From NCBI RefSeq assembly GCF_003201655.1, contig NZ_QJJU01000005.1, positions 1 through 64,000 on the forward strand: a DNA stretch of 64,000 nt. The letters are read 5' to 3'. The number at the start of each line of letters is the position of its first letter. The stretch's first letter is position 1. Positions 17,198 through 26,531 of this stretch are shown here, piece after piece. A program made the position numbers and the translations under genes. The stretch is from Mycolicibacterium moriokaense. GTDB taxonomy: Bacteria; Actinomycetota; Actinomycetes; Mycobacteriales; Mycobacteriaceae. The notes under the pieces are model-generated. The model was not told the origin of the DNA and ran no database searches. It saw only the letters and a list, made by a program, of their open reading frames with translations.

Positions 17198-17700
17198 GCC
17201 TGCGCACGTCTGCCCGAGTGGTTCTGCTCGACGAGGACGGCGCGGTGCTGCTGTTCTGCGGCTCCGACCCTGCCGCTGCCGATGCGCCGCGCTGGTGGTT
17301 CACCATCGGCGGCGCGGTGGAACCCGGGGAGGCGCTTGCCGACGCCGCAGCGCGGGAGATCACTGAGGAGACCGGTCTGCACGTGATCGCCGCCGAACTC
17401 GTCGGTCCGGTCTGGCGGCGTGAGGCGGTGTTCGAGTTCGACGGCTCGGTGATCCATAGCGAGGAGATGTTCTTCGTCCACCGCACCAACCGCTTCGAGC
17501 CGTCGACAGGTGGTCACACGGCGCTGGAGCGACGCACGATTCACGGCCACCGTTGGTGCGATGAGACAATGATCAAAGAACTGGTCGCCAAGGGTGAAAC
17601 GGTGTACCCCCTGCAGCTAGGCGAGCTTCTCGACGAGGCGAATGCGCTGGCCGATGTGCGGGGCGGTGCAGAGGGACGGCAGCTGCAAGCCATCCGCTGA
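17194..17700 (+). CDS. Nudix hydrolase
   Basis: The 168-residue product holds a complete Nudix box, GGAVEPGE then a REITEETGL end (about residues 37-58), matching G-x5-E-x7-REUxEExGU. It should hydrolyse a nucleoside diphosphate linked to another group; the substrate is not evident. GTG 17194 overlaps the preceding membrane-protein gene by four bases, consistent with the two being one fused protein in M. tuberculosis. It ends the run of overlapping genes that starts with thrS. Confidence 0.88.
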   Translation: MSLRTSARVVLLDEDGAVLLFCGSDPAAADAPRWWFTIGGAVEPGEALADAAAREITEETGLHVIAAELVGPVWRREAVFEFDGSVIHSEEMFFVHRTNRFEPSTGGHTALERRTIHGHRWCDETMIKELVAKGETVYPLQLGELLDEANALADVRGGAEGRQLQAIR

Positions 17701-17767
17701 TGTGCGGATTCTTTTGTATTTGCCGCCCCCTTTAGACTGGATCAGTAGCGATTTGGAGGAGATAGCA

Positions 17768-18679
17768 GTGGAAACCGCAGCTGGATCGAACGGGTCGGCG
17801 CAGACCGGCACCGCGCGGGTCAAGCGCGGCATGGCCGAGATGCTCAAGGGCGGCGTGATCATGGACGTCGTCACCCCGGAGCAGGCCCGCATCGCCGAGG
17901 GCGCCGGGGCAGTGGCCGTGATGGCGTTGGAGCGGGTACCAGCCGACATCCGCTCGCAGGGCGGCGTCGCGCGGATGAGTGACCCCGATCTCATCGAGGG
18001 CATCATCTCCGCGGTCACCATCCCGGTGATGGCCAAGGCGCGCATCGGACACTTCGTCGAGGCGCAGGTCCTGCAGAGTCTTGGCGTCGACTACGTCGAC
18101 GAGTCAGAGGTGCTCACCCCCGCCGACTACACCCACCACATCGACAAGTGGAAGTTCACCGTGCCGTTCGTGTGCGGTGCGACCAACCTGGGCGAGGCGC
18201 TGCGCCGCATCACCGAGGGCGCGGCGATGATCCGCTCCAAGGGTGAGGCGGGCACCGGGGACGTGTCCAACGCGACCATGCACATGCGCAAGATCGGCGG
18301 CGAGATCCGCGGGTTGACGGCGCTGTCCGAAGACGAGTTGTATGTCGCCGCAAAGGAATTGCAGGCACCCTACGACTTGGTCGTTGAGGTGGCGCGGGCC
18401 GGAAAGCTGCCGGTGACGCTGTTCACCGCGGGCGGCATCGCGACACCGGCGGACGCGGCGATGATGATGCAGCTCGGCGCAGAGGGCGTGTTCGTCGGCT
18501 CGGGCATCTTCAAGTCGGGTGACCCCGCGCAGCGGGCCGCCGCCATCGTCAAGGCGACGACTTTCTATGACGACCCCGACGTGCTGGCCAAGGTGTCGCG
18601 CGGGCTGGGGGAGGCCATGGTCGGCATCAACGTGGAGGACATCGCGGCCCCGCATCGGCTCGCCGAACGCGGCTGGTAA
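17768..18679 (+). CDS. pdxS: pyridoxal 5'-phosphate synthase subunit PdxS
   Basis: PdxS builds PLP from ribose 5-phosphate, glyceraldehyde 3-phosphate and ammonia supplied by PdxT. The 303-residue product is a highly conserved TIM barrel: [19 protein letters not shown] at the start, [10 protein letters not shown], the VMAKARIGH loop with its active Lys, the [15 protein letters not shown] segment, [13 protein letters not shown] and the phosphate-binding VGSGIF. GTG 17768 follows a strong GGAGGAG at about 8 bases. tesB and pdxT follow on the same strand as in M. tuberculosis (Rv2606c-Rv2604c). Confidence 0.97.
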   Translation: METAAGSNGSAQTGTARVKRGMAEMLKGGVIMDVVTPEQARIAEGAGAVAVMALERVPADIRSQGGVARMSDPDLIEGIISAVTIPVMAKARIGHFVEAQVLQSLGVDYVDESEVLTPADYTHHIDKWKFTVPFVCGATNLGEALRRITEGAAMIRSKGEAGTGDVSNATMHMRKIGGEIRGLTALSEDELYVAAKELQAPYDLVVEVARAGKLPVTLFTAGGIATPADAAMMMQLGAEGVFVGSGIFKSGDPAQRAAAIVKATTFYDDPDVLAKVSRGLGEAMVGINVEDIAAPHRLAERGW

Positions 18680-18721
18680 ACAAGCTGCTGTGATGAGCCG
18701 CTTGCGCGAAGAACCGAAATA

Positions 18722-19561
18722 ATGGCGATCGAGAAGATCCTTGATCTCGAACAACTCGAGGTCAACATCTACCGCGGTGCGGTGTTCAGCCCTGAGTCCG
18801 GCTTCTTTCAACGCACCTTCGGCGGCCACGTCGCCGGTCAGACGCTGGTGTCGGCGGTGCGCACGGTCGATCCGAAGTTCCAGGTGCACTCGCTGCACGG
18901 GTACTTCCTGCGGCCGGGAGATGCCCAGGCGCCCACGGTCTTTATCGTCGAACGCCTCCGCGACGGTGGCTCCTTCGTCACGCGGCGCGTCAACGCGATC
19001 CAGCACGGCGAGACGATCTTCTCGATGTCCGCGTCGTTTCAGGCCGATCAGAGCGGCATCGAGCATCAGGACGCCATGCCCTTCGCGCCCCCGCCCGACG
19101 ACCTGCCCAACTTCATCTCGAAGGGCGGGGCGTTCGACGACGCGGGATTCGCGCAGTTCGCGGAGTGGGATGTCCGCATGGTCCCGCGAGATCAGCTAAA
19201 GCTGCTGCCCGGTAAGGCATCGCAGCAGCAGGTGTGGTTCCGGCATCGCGATCCGCTGCCCGACGACTATGTGCTGCACATCTGTGCATTGGCCTACATG
19301 AGTGACCTCACGCTGCTCGGTTCGGCGCAGGTCCACCACCAGGAGGAGCGCAAGCACCTGATGGTTGCGTCGCTGGATCACGCGATGTGGTTCATGCGGC
19401 CGTTCCGTGCCGACGAATGGCTTCTGTACGACCAGTCCTCGCCGTCGGCATCGGGTGGTCGCTCGCTGACCCAGGGCAAGATCTTCACTCAAACCGGCGA
19501 GATGGTGGCGGCGGTCATGCAGGAAGGCCTGACTCGCTACCAGCGTGACTACAGGCCATGA
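18722..19561 (+). CDS. tesB: acyl-CoA thioesterase II
   Basis: The 279-residue product has the double-hotdog TesB layout: [17 protein letters not shown] near residue 30, [11 protein letters not shown], and the C-terminal half with [15 protein letters not shown] (the conserved Asp) and [22 protein letters not shown]. It hydrolyses acyl-CoA to free acid and CoA. The orthologue Rv2605c is TesB2. The gene sits between pdxS and pdxT, with the pdxT ATG overlapping its stop; the reason for this pairing is not known. Confidence 0.93.
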   Translation: MAIEKILDLEQLEVNIYRGAVFSPESGFFQRTFGGHVAGQTLVSAVRTVDPKFQVHSLHGYFLRPGDAQAPTVFIVERLRDGGSFVTRRVNAIQHGETIFSMSASFQADQSGIEHQDAMPFAPPPDDLPNFISKGGAFDDAGFAQFAEWDVRMVPRDQLKLLPGKASQQQVWFRHRDPLPDDYVLHICALAYMSDLTLLGSAQVHHQEERKHLMVASLDHAMWFMRPFRADEWLLYDQSSPSASGGRSLTQGKIFTQTGEMVAAVMQEGLTRYQRDYRP

Positions 19562-20142
19562 GTACGCCGCGCGTCGGTGTGCTCGCGCTGCAGGGTGACA
19601 CCCGCGAACATCTTGCGGCGCTGCGCGAGGCGGGTGCCGACGCGACGACCGTTCGGCGCGTCACCGAGCTCGAGGCCGTCGACGCGCTGGTGATACCCGG
19701 CGGCGAGTCCACCACGATGAGCCACCTGCTTCGCGAATTCGAATTGCTCGAGCCGCTGCGGGCGCGGCTGGCTGAAGGCATGCCGGCCTACGGCTCGTGT
19801 GCCGGGATGATCCTGTTGGCCACCGAGATTCTGGACGCAGGCGTCGAGGGCCGCGCCGCTGTCCCGCTCAACGCCATCGATATGACTGTGCGTCGCAACG
19901 CCTTTGGCCGCCAAGTCGACTCGTTTGAAGGCGACTTTCCCTTCGAGGGCCTCGACGGTCACGTGCACGCAGTGTTCATCCGCGCGCCGTGGGTCGAGCG
20001 CGTCGGACCCGATGTGCAGGTGTTGGGCCAGGCCGGCGGCCACATCGTCGCAGTGCGGCAGGGCCGCATGCTGGCGACGGCGTTTCATCCGGAGATGACG
20101 GGCGACCGTCGCATCCACAAGCTCTTCGTCGACATGCTCTAG
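19558..20142 (+). CDS. pdxT: PLP synthase glutaminase subunit PdxT
   Basis: PdxT hydrolyses glutamine and channels ammonia to PdxS. The 194-residue product has the class I glutaminase triad: Cys81 in YGSCAGM and His177/Glu179 in FHPEM, plus the oxyanion stretch IPGGESTT at about 47-54. ATG 19558 overlaps the tesB stop by four bases, so its translation is coupled. Confidence 0.96.
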   Translation: MSTPRVGVLALQGDTREHLAALREAGADATTVRRVTELEAVDALVIPGGESTTMSHLLREFELLEPLRARLAEGMPAYGSCAGMILLATEILDAGVEGRAAVPLNAIDMTVRRNAFGRQVDSFEGDFPFEGLDGHVHAVFIRAPWVERVGPDVQVLGQAGGHIVAVRQGRMLATAFHPEMTGDRRIHKLFVDML

Positions 20143-20208
20143 GTCGCTGCCACCGAGCTTGCGTCTGATACCACACCTAGCAAACCCGTGGTTTATACAC
20201 TTGCGCTC

Positions 20209-21057
20209 ATGCAGGGTGCCAGCCAGACAGCGGTTATGACTGCGATGGGTCGTGCCGCGCACCATTTCATGGATCCGGATCCGATCTTCAGCGACTCGTA
20301 CGCCCTCGCGCTTATCGGGAAGACGCAATCGGACGTGGTCGAGTTCCTCAACGCCAACGGTCCAGAGCGGGTCAGGCATGTAGGCCGATTATTCGTGTGC
20401 CAGCGTTCACGCTTCGTCGAGGAGGCGGTCGAACGAGCTGTCGCTGACGGCGTCGATCAGTTTGTTGACCTTGGCGCGGGGCTGAGTTCCTTCGCGTGGC
20501 GTAGGACCGATTTGATGCGGACACTCAGCTTGTTCGAGGTCGACCATCCCAATTCGCAGGCGTTCAAGCGTGAGCGCGTCGATGCCATCGGTTTGACGTG
20601 CCCGCCAAATATGAAGTTCGTGGCGGTTGACTTCACTGCCGACGGCAGCCTGTCCGATTCGCTCACGGAGGCGGGCTTCGTTGCGTCGAAGCCATCGATT
20701 TGGTCGTGGCTTGGAGTGATCCACTACCTATCGATCGACGCCATCGGTTCGACCCTCACCGAGGTTGCCCGACTCTCTGCAGCCGGCTCGACGCTGATCG
20801 CTACGTTCGGCGTTCCCGATGAGTTCATGGAGCCGGCATCGTGCGAATTCGCCTACATCGTGCGCGAATTGGTCGCAACGGTGGGTGAGCCGCAAATCAC
20901 CTGGCTCGCGCCGGGAAAGATGGAAAATATAGCGCGGGACGCACACTGGCGACATGTGTACAGCGTGGATCCCGCTTCGTTCACACCATGGGTCGCCAAC
21001 CGATCAGATGGCCTGAAACCGGTCCGCTACGAGTGGCTACTGGTAGCCGAAAACTAA
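20209..21057 (+). CDS. class I SAM-dependent methyltransferase (LCM/TIGR00027-like)
   Basis: The 282-residue product (from ATG 20209) has FVDLGAGLSSFAWR as the SAM-binding motif I (about residues 90-103), FEVDHP as motif II and IWSWLGVIHYLS as the motif near the catalytic pocket. This is the layout of the putative methyltransferase family with leucine-carboxyl-methyltransferase-like fold that is expanded in mycobacteria. The substrate is unknown. GTG 20188 in frame is an alternative start; there is no clear SD for either. Confidence 0.82.
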   Translation: MQGASQTAVMTAMGRAAHHFMDPDPIFSDSYALALIGKTQSDVVEFLNANGPERVRHVGRLFVCQRSRFVEEAVERAVADGVDQFVDLGAGLSSFAWRRTDLMRTLSLFEVDHPNSQAFKRERVDAIGLTCPPNMKFVAVDFTADGSLSDSLTEAGFVASKPSIWSWLGVIHYLSIDAIGSTLTEVARLSAAGSTLIATFGVPDEFMEPASCEFAYIVRELVATVGEPQITWLAPGKMENIARDAHWRHVYSVDPASFTPWVANRSDGLKPVRYEWLLVAEN

Positions 21058-21175
21058 CCCGACCGCTTCACTTGAGTGATCGAGACCATAGGATGCAACA
21101 CAATGTTATGGAATGATCGGTACGAAATAAACCTTGTTCGAGGCGGTCGATTCAAGCCAACCTCAGGAGACCACG

Positions 21176-21847
21176 ATGACCAACCAGCAGATCACCGCAC
21201 TCGTCACCGGCGCGAACCGCGGCCTGGGTAAGCGATTCGCCGCCCAGCTCGTCGAGCGAGGCGCGAAGGTTTACGCCGCCGCACGCCGCCCCGAGACGAT
21301 CGATCTGCCTGGCGTCGTCCCCATCCAGCTCGATATCACCGATCCCGACTCCGTCGCCCGCGCCGCCAGTTTGGCCGGCGACGTCAACGTAGTGATCAAC
21401 AATGCGGGGGTGTCGACGCGGTCGACGCTGCTCACCGGGCCGATCGAGAATGTGCGCCTTGAAATGGAGACGCACTACTTCGGCACGCTGTCTGTAACTC
21501 GCGCGTTCGTTCCGATCATCGAAGCCAACGGAGGCGGATCGATCCTCAACGTGTTGTCGGTCCTGTCGTGGTGGCACGCTCCCACCGCAGGCGCCTATTC
21601 CGCGGCGAAGGCTGCATCGTGGGCGATGACGGATGCAGTCCGTCAGGAACTGGCCCCACGGGGTGTCCACGTCGCCGCGCTGCACGTCGGCTACATGGAC
21701 ACCGATATGGCCGACTTCGTCCCGGCCGACCAGAAGACCGATCCCTCGCTGGTCGCCAAACTTGCGTTGGACGGCCTGTTCGCAGGCGAGCCGGAGATCC
21801 TCGCCGACGACGCGACGCGCGCGGTCAAAGCCCAGCTCTCGTCCTGA
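21176..21847 (+). CDS. SDR family oxidoreductase
   Basis: The 223-residue product has the cofactor loop TGANRGLG (residues 11-18), NNAG at about 77-80, a Ser in LSVLSWWHAP and the Y-x3-K motif YSAAK at about residues 143-147. It is a compact short-chain dehydrogenase of unknown substrate. ATG 21176 has AGGAGA about 7 bases upstream. A 12-bp hairpin follows its stop. Confidence 0.88.
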   Translation: MTNQQITALVTGANRGLGKRFAAQLVERGAKVYAAARRPETIDLPGVVPIQLDITDPDSVARAASLAGDVNVVINNAGVSTRSTLLTGPIENVRLEMETHYFGTLSVTRAFVPIIEANGGGSILNVLSVLSWWHAPTAGAYSAAKAASWAMTDAVRQELAPRGVHVAALHVGYMDTDMADFVPADQKTDPSLVAKLALDGLFAGEPEILADDATRAVKAQLSS

Positions 21848-21857
21848 TAGCGACTTG

Positions 21858-21894
21858 TGTGCAGTTTGTAGCGCTGAGCGCAACAAACTGCACA
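21858..21894. repeat. intergenic palindrome with TGTGC(A/G)GTTT arms
   Basis: TGTGCAGTTTGT (21858-21869) and ACAAACTGCACA (21883-21894) are perfect 12-base inverted arms around a 13-base loop, just after the SDR stop and before yebC. The arm resembles that of the palindrome at 28957-29007, so the two may be copies of one repeated element. It could act as a terminator, though no T tract follows. Confidence 0.6.
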
Positions 21895-22012
21895 GAGATC
21901 GCGGAAAATCGCGTCGTCGCGCTGACGCCGCCCGACGCGGTTCGGTAGGGGATAAACGTCCACGTAGACTCGTTGATCGGACTCTGAAGTAAGTGAAAGA
22001 GGTAGTACCTGC

Positions 22013-22768
22013 ATGAGCGGCCATTCCAAATGGGCCACGACGAAGCACAAGAAGGCCGTCATCGACGCACGCCGCGGCAAAAACTTCGCCCGGCTGATCA
22101 AGAACATCGAAGTGGCCGCGCGCGTCGGCGGTGGCGATCCCGGCGGCAACCCGACGCTGTACGACGCCATCCAGAAGGCCAAGAAGAACTCGGTGCCCAA
22201 CGACAACATCGAGCGGGCCCGCAAGCGTGGCGCCGGTGAGGAAGCCGGCGGCGCCGACTACCAGAACATCACCTACGAGGGCTACGGCCCCAACGGCGTC
22301 GCGGTGCTGATCGAGTGCCTGACCGACAATCGCAACCGCGCGGCGGGCGAGGTGCGCGTCGCGATGACCCGCAACGGCGGCAACATGGCCGACCCCGGTT
22401 CGGTGGCGTATCTGTTCTCCCGTAAGGGCCTCGTCACGCTCGACAAGAACGGGCAGACCGAGGACGACGTGCTGACTGCCGTGCTCGAAGCCGGTGCGGA
22501 GGAGATCAATGATCTCGACGACACCTTCGAAATCATCTGTGAGCCAGGCGATCTGGTGGCGGTGCGAACGGCACTGCAGGAGGCCGGCATTGACTACGAG
22601 TCGGCCGAGGCAAGCTTCCAGCCATCGGTGAGCGTGCCCGTCGACCTTGACGGCGCACGCAAGGTGCTCAAGCTGATCGATGCACTCGAAGACAGCGACG
22701 ATGTGCAGGACGTCTACACCAACATGGACATCCCTGACGACGTCGCCGCCGCACTCGACGAGGATTGA
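22013..22768 (+). CDS. yebC: YebC/PmpR family protein
   Basis: The 251-residue product opens with the family hallmark [19 protein letters not shown] and keeps [19 protein letters not shown] and the [10 protein letters not shown] segment. YebC proteins were long annotated as transcription regulators and are now linked to ribosome function at difficult peptide sequences. Order matches Rv2603c, with ruvCAB downstream. AGAGG precedes ATG 22013. Confidence 0.95.
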   Translation: MSGHSKWATTKHKKAVIDARRGKNFARLIKNIEVAARVGGGDPGGNPTLYDAIQKAKKNSVPNDNIERARKRGAGEEAGGADYQNITYEGYGPNGVAVLIECLTDNRNRAAGEVRVAMTRNGGNMADPGSVAYLFSRKGLVTLDKNGQTEDDVLTAVLEAGAEEINDLDDTFEIICEPGDLVAVRTALQEAGIDYESAEASFQPSVSVPVDLDGARKVLKLIDALEDSDDVQDVYTNMDIPDDVAAALDED

Positions 22769-22791
22769 CACTCGATCCGAGAGGGATCCGA

Positions 22792-23226
22792 ATGTCGACT
22801 GCCGAAGAGCTAAGCAACAAGGCAACGTTCAAACGCTTCCACGAAGCTGCGAATACCGGCGATTTCGAACATCTCGCGAAGACGATCGACGAGATCGTCG
22901 CGCCGGACGCCGTGATCCGCACGCCGTTGCCGATCGATGCAACCGGCGCCGAATTACTCAAACAGGTGTGGGCGATGCTGCTCGGTGTCTACCCCGACAT
23001 CCACCTGACGGTCGAGGACGTGATCGCCGAGGGGGACAAGGTCGTCGCGCGCAACACGGTCACCGGCACCCACCGGGGTGAGTTCATGGGCGTCGGGCCG
23101 ACCGGCAAGTCCGTCACGTACAACGAGGTCTTCATCTTCCGCTTCGCCGACGGCCGGGTCGTCGAAACCTGGGGCGTGGTAGACGTTTACGCGCAGATGA
23201 GACAGATCGGCGTGCTCAGCCCGTGA
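22792..23226 (+). CDS. SnoaL-like ester cyclase family protein
   Basis: The 144-residue product has the SnoaL/NTF2-like pattern: FKRFHEAANTGD, a Y-P-D-I-H-L core, VVARNTVTGTHRGEFMG and FRFADGRVVETWGVVD. These small cone-shaped proteins range from cyclases to scaffolds, so the activity is undefined. ATG 22792 has GAGAGGG about 8 bases upstream; a TTG at 22765 overlapping the yebC stop is less likely. Confidence 0.8.
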   Translation: MSTAEELSNKATFKRFHEAANTGDFEHLAKTIDEIVAPDAVIRTPLPIDATGAELLKQVWAMLLGVYPDIHLTVEDVIAEGDKVVARNTVTGTHRGEFMGVGPTGKSVTYNEVFIFRFADGRVVETWGVVDVYAQMRQIGVLSP

Positions 23227-23241
23227 GCGCCATCCGGATAC

Positions 23242-25221
23242 TCAGGCGGGGTGCAGGCTGACCGGCACACCCGAGTAGCGCACCATGCCGGTCACCAGGT
23301 CGATGTCGTCCTTGTTCGTCAGCGCGTTGACATTCGCCTCGACGTGGCCATGCGGCACCGAGACCGCACCGCGCCGGATCGCGGGGTCCACCTTGGCGAC
23401 ACCGGTCAGCTCACCGTGGGCGCTACGCACCGTCACCGGACTGCCGTCGACGACGCCCGCCGCGGCGCCGTCGTCGGGATGGATCAGCACGTCGGCAGGA
23501 TCGCCGAGGAAGTCGAATTGGGCATTGAGCCGCCGCATTTGCCTGCGCGGCGTCAGCACGAGCGGCGCCGGCGCACGCACCCTCGCGAGTTGTTCGACGA
23601 GCAGCCGCGGCGCCAACCGCCACCCGCCCATCCGCTCGACGTGGCGCTGTACCCACGGCGCGGGAAGCTCGTGACCTTTGTCCACCCAGCCGGTCGCCGC
23701 CAACTCGTCGAACGTGCACCGCGCAGCCGCCGTAACTCCCGCCAGCATCTCGTCGTCGGATCGCGCGGGATCGGCGACGTCATGACCGAGCCGCCTGCCG
23801 AGTTCGGCGAGGAACCACCACATCGACCGTCGGTCACCGATCGGTTCAACGACCGCAGGGGTGTGCTGAGCCGACACCCGGGAACTCAGCGCGTCCCAGA
23901 TCGTGACGTCGGATCGTTCCAACTGATCCTTTGTCGGCAGCACGTGCGTGGACAGCGCCGCGGTGTCATTCGAGATGATCTCGGTGGTGGCCAGCACCTC
24001 GAGCGTGCGCAGTGCCGGCTCCAACACGCCGGTGTTCGGGAACGACGTGAGCAGGCTGCCGCCGAGGTTGAGCACTGCGCGGATATTGCCTGCTTCGATC
24101 TCGTCGGGCAGTGCGGCGCAAGGCCATTCGCCCATGAACGACTGTGTTCCTGGGCGGCTGCGCGGACCGGGTCCAAAGGAGCCGTCCGGCGGCGAGATCG
24201 GAAGCTCGAACGCCTCGAGTTGATACGCGAAGCCAGGGTGGAACCAGATGCCGCCGAGACGGTTCATCGACCCGGTGAGGATCATCAACGCCCATGCCAG
24301 CCATTGCGTGACGTTGGCCGCATCGGCCGTCATCGTCACGCCGGTACCGGTTTCGATCGCGACGGGACCCGGCGCCGCCCGCACCGCCTCACAGAGGCGC
24401 ATCAAGTCCGCGGCTGCGACGTCAGCCAGCGCGGCAGTGTGCTCGAGTGTGAACGGCTCCACCGCGGCGGCCAACACATCGGCGTCCTGGACGAGTACGT
24501 CGGGATCCACGCCGTCCCGAAGGACCTCGCGCACGAGGAACGCCAACACCGCATGATCAGTGCCGGGTCGCGGCGCGATATGGCCGGTGGCCAGGCGGGC
24601 GGTCTCGGTCCGACGCGGATCGATGACCCACACCTGACCCCGACCGGCGATAGCGCGCACGGTGCCGGTCGGATTCGGCACGGCGATCGCGTGGCCATGC
24701 GAAATAACCGGGTTGGTGCCGACGAAGATCATGAAGTCGGCGTTGTCGTAGTCCGGCCGACCCGACATGCCGAGGAAGCCGCCCACGAGATCGGAGATCA
24801 GCGGCTTGGCTGTGCCGTCGATGGTGAGCGGGCTGAACTTCGCCGACGTGCCGATGGCGGCGTGCAACGCCTCGGCCACCCGGGTACCGACGGCGTCCAT
24901 GCCGACTCCGGTGCCGAAGAAGATGCCGACCGAATCCGGTCCATACCTGTCGACGATGTCCTTGAGCTTGCTGACGAGGTCATCCAGGCACGCCTCCCAT
25001 GACGTGTCCTGGAGGATGCCGTCGACCCGCATCTGGGGGCGTTCGATCCGGTCGGGGTGGTGGTGCATCTGCGGCAGTGCACGGCCTTTCGGGCAGGTGT
25101 ACCCCTTCGACAACGGGTGCTCCCGATCGCCGCGCACCCGGACGACGGTGTCGCCATCGACGTCGACGAGGATCCCGCAGACAGACGTGCAGACGCGGCA
25201 GAAACTCCTGACGGTGGCCAC
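23242..25221 (-). CDS. molybdopterin-dependent oxidoreductase (DMSO reductase family)
   Basis: The product of 659 residues starts near an N-terminal [4Fe-4S] motif, C-x2-C-x3-C-x27-C (CRVCTSVCG...YTCPKGR), followed by the molybdopterin bis(PGD) domains. TNPVISHG, ETGTGVTM and LNLGGSLLTSFPNT are visible, as is a C-terminal dinucleotide-binding barrel (VRSAHGELTGVAKV). No Cys stands where formate dehydrogenases carry their Cys or Sec Mo ligand (around LVGGFLGMSG), so it is probably not a formate dehydrogenase; the substrate is unknown. No twin-Arg signal is seen, so it is cytoplasmic. GTG 25221 puts the cluster at the usual distance from the N terminus; ATG 25284 would add 21 residues and cover an inverted repeat. 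It interrupts the yebC-ruvC interval. Confidence 0.85.
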   Translation of the reverse strand: MATVRSFCRVCTSVCGILVDVDGDTVVRVRGDREHPLSKGYTCPKGRALPQMHHHPDRIERPQMRVDGILQDTSWEACLDDLVSKLKDIVDRYGPDSVGIFFGTGVGMDAVGTRVAEALHAAIGTSAKFSPLTIDGTAKPLISDLVGGFLGMSGRPDYDNADFMIFVGTNPVISHGHAIAVPNPTGTVRAIAGRGQVWVIDPRRTETARLATGHIAPRPGTDHAVLAFLVREVLRDGVDPDVLVQDADVLAAAVEPFTLEHTAALADVAAADLMRLCEAVRAAPGPVAIETGTGVTMTADAANVTQWLAWALMILTGSMNRLGGIWFHPGFAYQLEAFELPISPPDGSFGPGPRSRPGTQSFMGEWPCAALPDEIEAGNIRAVLNLGGSLLTSFPNTGVLEPALRTLEVLATTEIISNDTAALSTHVLPTKDQLERSDVTIWDALSSRVSAQHTPAVVEPIGDRRSMWWFLAELGRRLGHDVADPARSDDEMLAGVTAAARCTFDELAATGWVDKGHELPAPWVQRHVERMGGWRLAPRLLVEQLARVRAPAPLVLTPRRQMRRLNAQFDFLGDPADVLIHPDDGAAAGVVDGSPVTVRSAHGELTGVAKVDPAIRRGAVSVPHGHVEANVNALTNKDDIDLVTGMVRYSGVPVSLHPA

Positions 25222-25238
25222 GACCGGAAACGTACTCT

Positions 25239-25254
25239 CCGATTTTGATATCGG
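25239..25254. promoter_or_regulatory. inverted repeat upstream of the molybdopterin oxidoreductase
   Basis: CCGAT-N6-ATCGG lies 18-33 bases upstream of the preferred GTG start at 25221. It could be an operator for the minus-strand gene. If the longer start at 25284 were used, it would lie inside the coding sequence. Confidence 0.35.
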
Positions 25255-25357
25255 ATAGGGCAATCCTGGAAATGCCATTCTCATCCCGGGTCGCCGAGCT
25301 CGCCGGGCGATAGGCGCGTGTCTCTACCCAATCCTGTCCCCGACGGCCGTTAAGCTC

Positions 25358-25373
25358 TCGAACAGGTGTTCAC
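25358..25373 (+). promoter_or_regulatory. LexA (SOS) box upstream of ruvC
   Basis: TCGAAC-AGGT-GTTCAC matches the mycobacterial SOS box TCGAAC-N4-GTTCGA in 10 of 12 defined positions. It ends 16 bases before the ruvC start. A LexA site upstream of ruvC is known in M. tuberculosis, which supports the call. Confidence 0.75.
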
Positions 25374-25389
25374 ACAGAAGGGGCCTGAC

Positions 25390-25944
25390 GTGCGGGTAAT
25401 GGGTGTCGATCCCGGGCTGACCCGCTGCGGCCTGTCGGTCATCGACAGTGGCACAGGTCGGAAGGTCATAGCCCTTGACGTCGACGTGGTCCGCACACCG
25501 TCCGATGAGCCCCTGGCGCTCCGGCTGCTCACCATCAGCAACACCGTCGAGCATTGGATGGACACCCACCGCCCCGACGTGGTCGCCATCGAGCGGGTGT
25601 TCGCGCAGCAGAACGTGTCAACGGTGATGGGCACCGCGCAGGCCGGCGGCGTCATCGCCCTTGCGGCGGCCAAGCGTGGCATCGATGTGCACTTCCACAC
25701 GCCAAGTGAGGTCAAGGCCGCGGTCACCGGTAACGGCAACGCCGACAAGGCTCAGGTCACCGCGATGGTCACCAGAATCCTTGCGCTCCAAACGAAACCG
25801 ACACCGGCCGACGCGGCCGACGCGCTGGCGCTTGCGATATGTCACTGCTGGCGCGCACCCATGATCGCCCGCATGGCACAGGCGGAGGCGCTGGCCGCAG
25901 AACAGCGCCGCAGGTACAAGGCGAAACTGAAGGCGGCACGATGA
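25390..25944 (+). CDS. ruvC: Holliday junction resolvase RuvC
   Basis: RuvC cuts Holliday junctions during recombinational repair. The 184-residue product opens [16 protein letters not shown] (first catalytic Asp7), with [13 protein letters not shown] (Glu) and the [13 protein letters not shown] end supplying the remaining acidic residues. GTG 25390 aligns with known RuvC starts. An SOS box lies directly upstream, and ruvA overlaps its stop. Confidence 0.96.
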   Translation: MRVMGVDPGLTRCGLSVIDSGTGRKVIALDVDVVRTPSDEPLALRLLTISNTVEHWMDTHRPDVVAIERVFAQQNVSTVMGTAQAGGVIALAAAKRGIDVHFHTPSEVKAAVTGNGNADKAQVTAMVTRILALQTKPTPADAADALALAICHCWRAPMIARMAQAEALAAEQRRRYKAKLKAAR

Positions 25945-26531
25945 TCGCATCCGTTCGCGGTGAAGTGCTCGACATCGCACTCGACCACGTCGTCATCGAG
26001 GCTGCAGGCGTCGGCTACAAGGTGATGGCGACCCCGTCGACGCTCGCGACACTGCGCCGTGGCAGCGAGGCAAGGCTGATCACAGCAATGATCGTGCGCG
26101 AGGATTCGCAGACGCTGTACGGGTTCGCCGAGGCTGACGCCCGCGACCTGTTTCTTACGCTGCTCGGGGTGTCAGGGGTCGGGCCCAAGATCGCGCTGGC
26201 CACCCTCGCCGTGTACGACGCACACTCGCTTCGGGTGGCACTCGCCGACGGGGATGTCACCGCGCTGACGCGGGTGCCTGGCATCGGCAAGCGCGGCGCC
26301 GAGCGGTTGGTGCTCGAGTTGCGCGACAAGATCGGGCCGGTCGCGCCGTCCGCGGGTGCGGTCGCGTTGAATGGCCACTCGGTACGCGGGCCGGTCGTGG
26401 AAGCTCTTGTCGGACTTGGCTTTGCGATCAAGCAGGCCGAGGAGGCCACCGACAAGGTGCTGGCCAACGAGCCGGAGGCCACCACCTCTAGTGCGCTGCG
26501 AGCGGCGCTGTCGATGTTGGGTAAGAAGTAG
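25941..26531 (+). CDS. ruvA: Holliday junction DNA helicase subunit RuvA
   Basis: RuvA binds the junction and loads RuvB. The 196-residue product has the N-terminal OB domain ([26 protein letters not shown]), two helix-hairpin-helix motifs ([10 protein letters not shown] and [16 protein letters not shown]) and a C-terminal RuvB-contacting domain (ALVGLGF...A). ATG 25941 overlaps the ruvC stop by four bases. Confidence 0.96.
   Translation: MIASVRGEVLDIALDHVVIEAAGVGYKVMATPSTLATLRRGSEARLITAMIVREDSQTLYGFAEADARDLFLTLLGVSGVGPKIALATLAVYDAHSLRVALADGDVTALTRVPGIGKRGAERLVLELRDKIGPVAPSAGAVALNGHSVRGPVVEALVGLGFAIKQAEEATDKVLANEPEATTSSALRAALSMLGKK

Noticed and set aside
17701..17767. riboswitch or PdxR site before pdxS
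   Set aside because: The gap is only 67 bases, with a plain SD and no stable conserved structure; no PdxR gene is adjacent.
21152..22825. 557-codon minus-strand frame across the SDR gene and yebC
   Set aside because: It overlaps two well-supported plus-strand genes and has no recognisable domain.
23251..25002. 583-codon plus-strand frame opposite the molybdopterin oxidoreductase
   Set aside because: Arg/His-rich antisense shadow; the minus strand carries the Fe-S and molybdopterin motifs.
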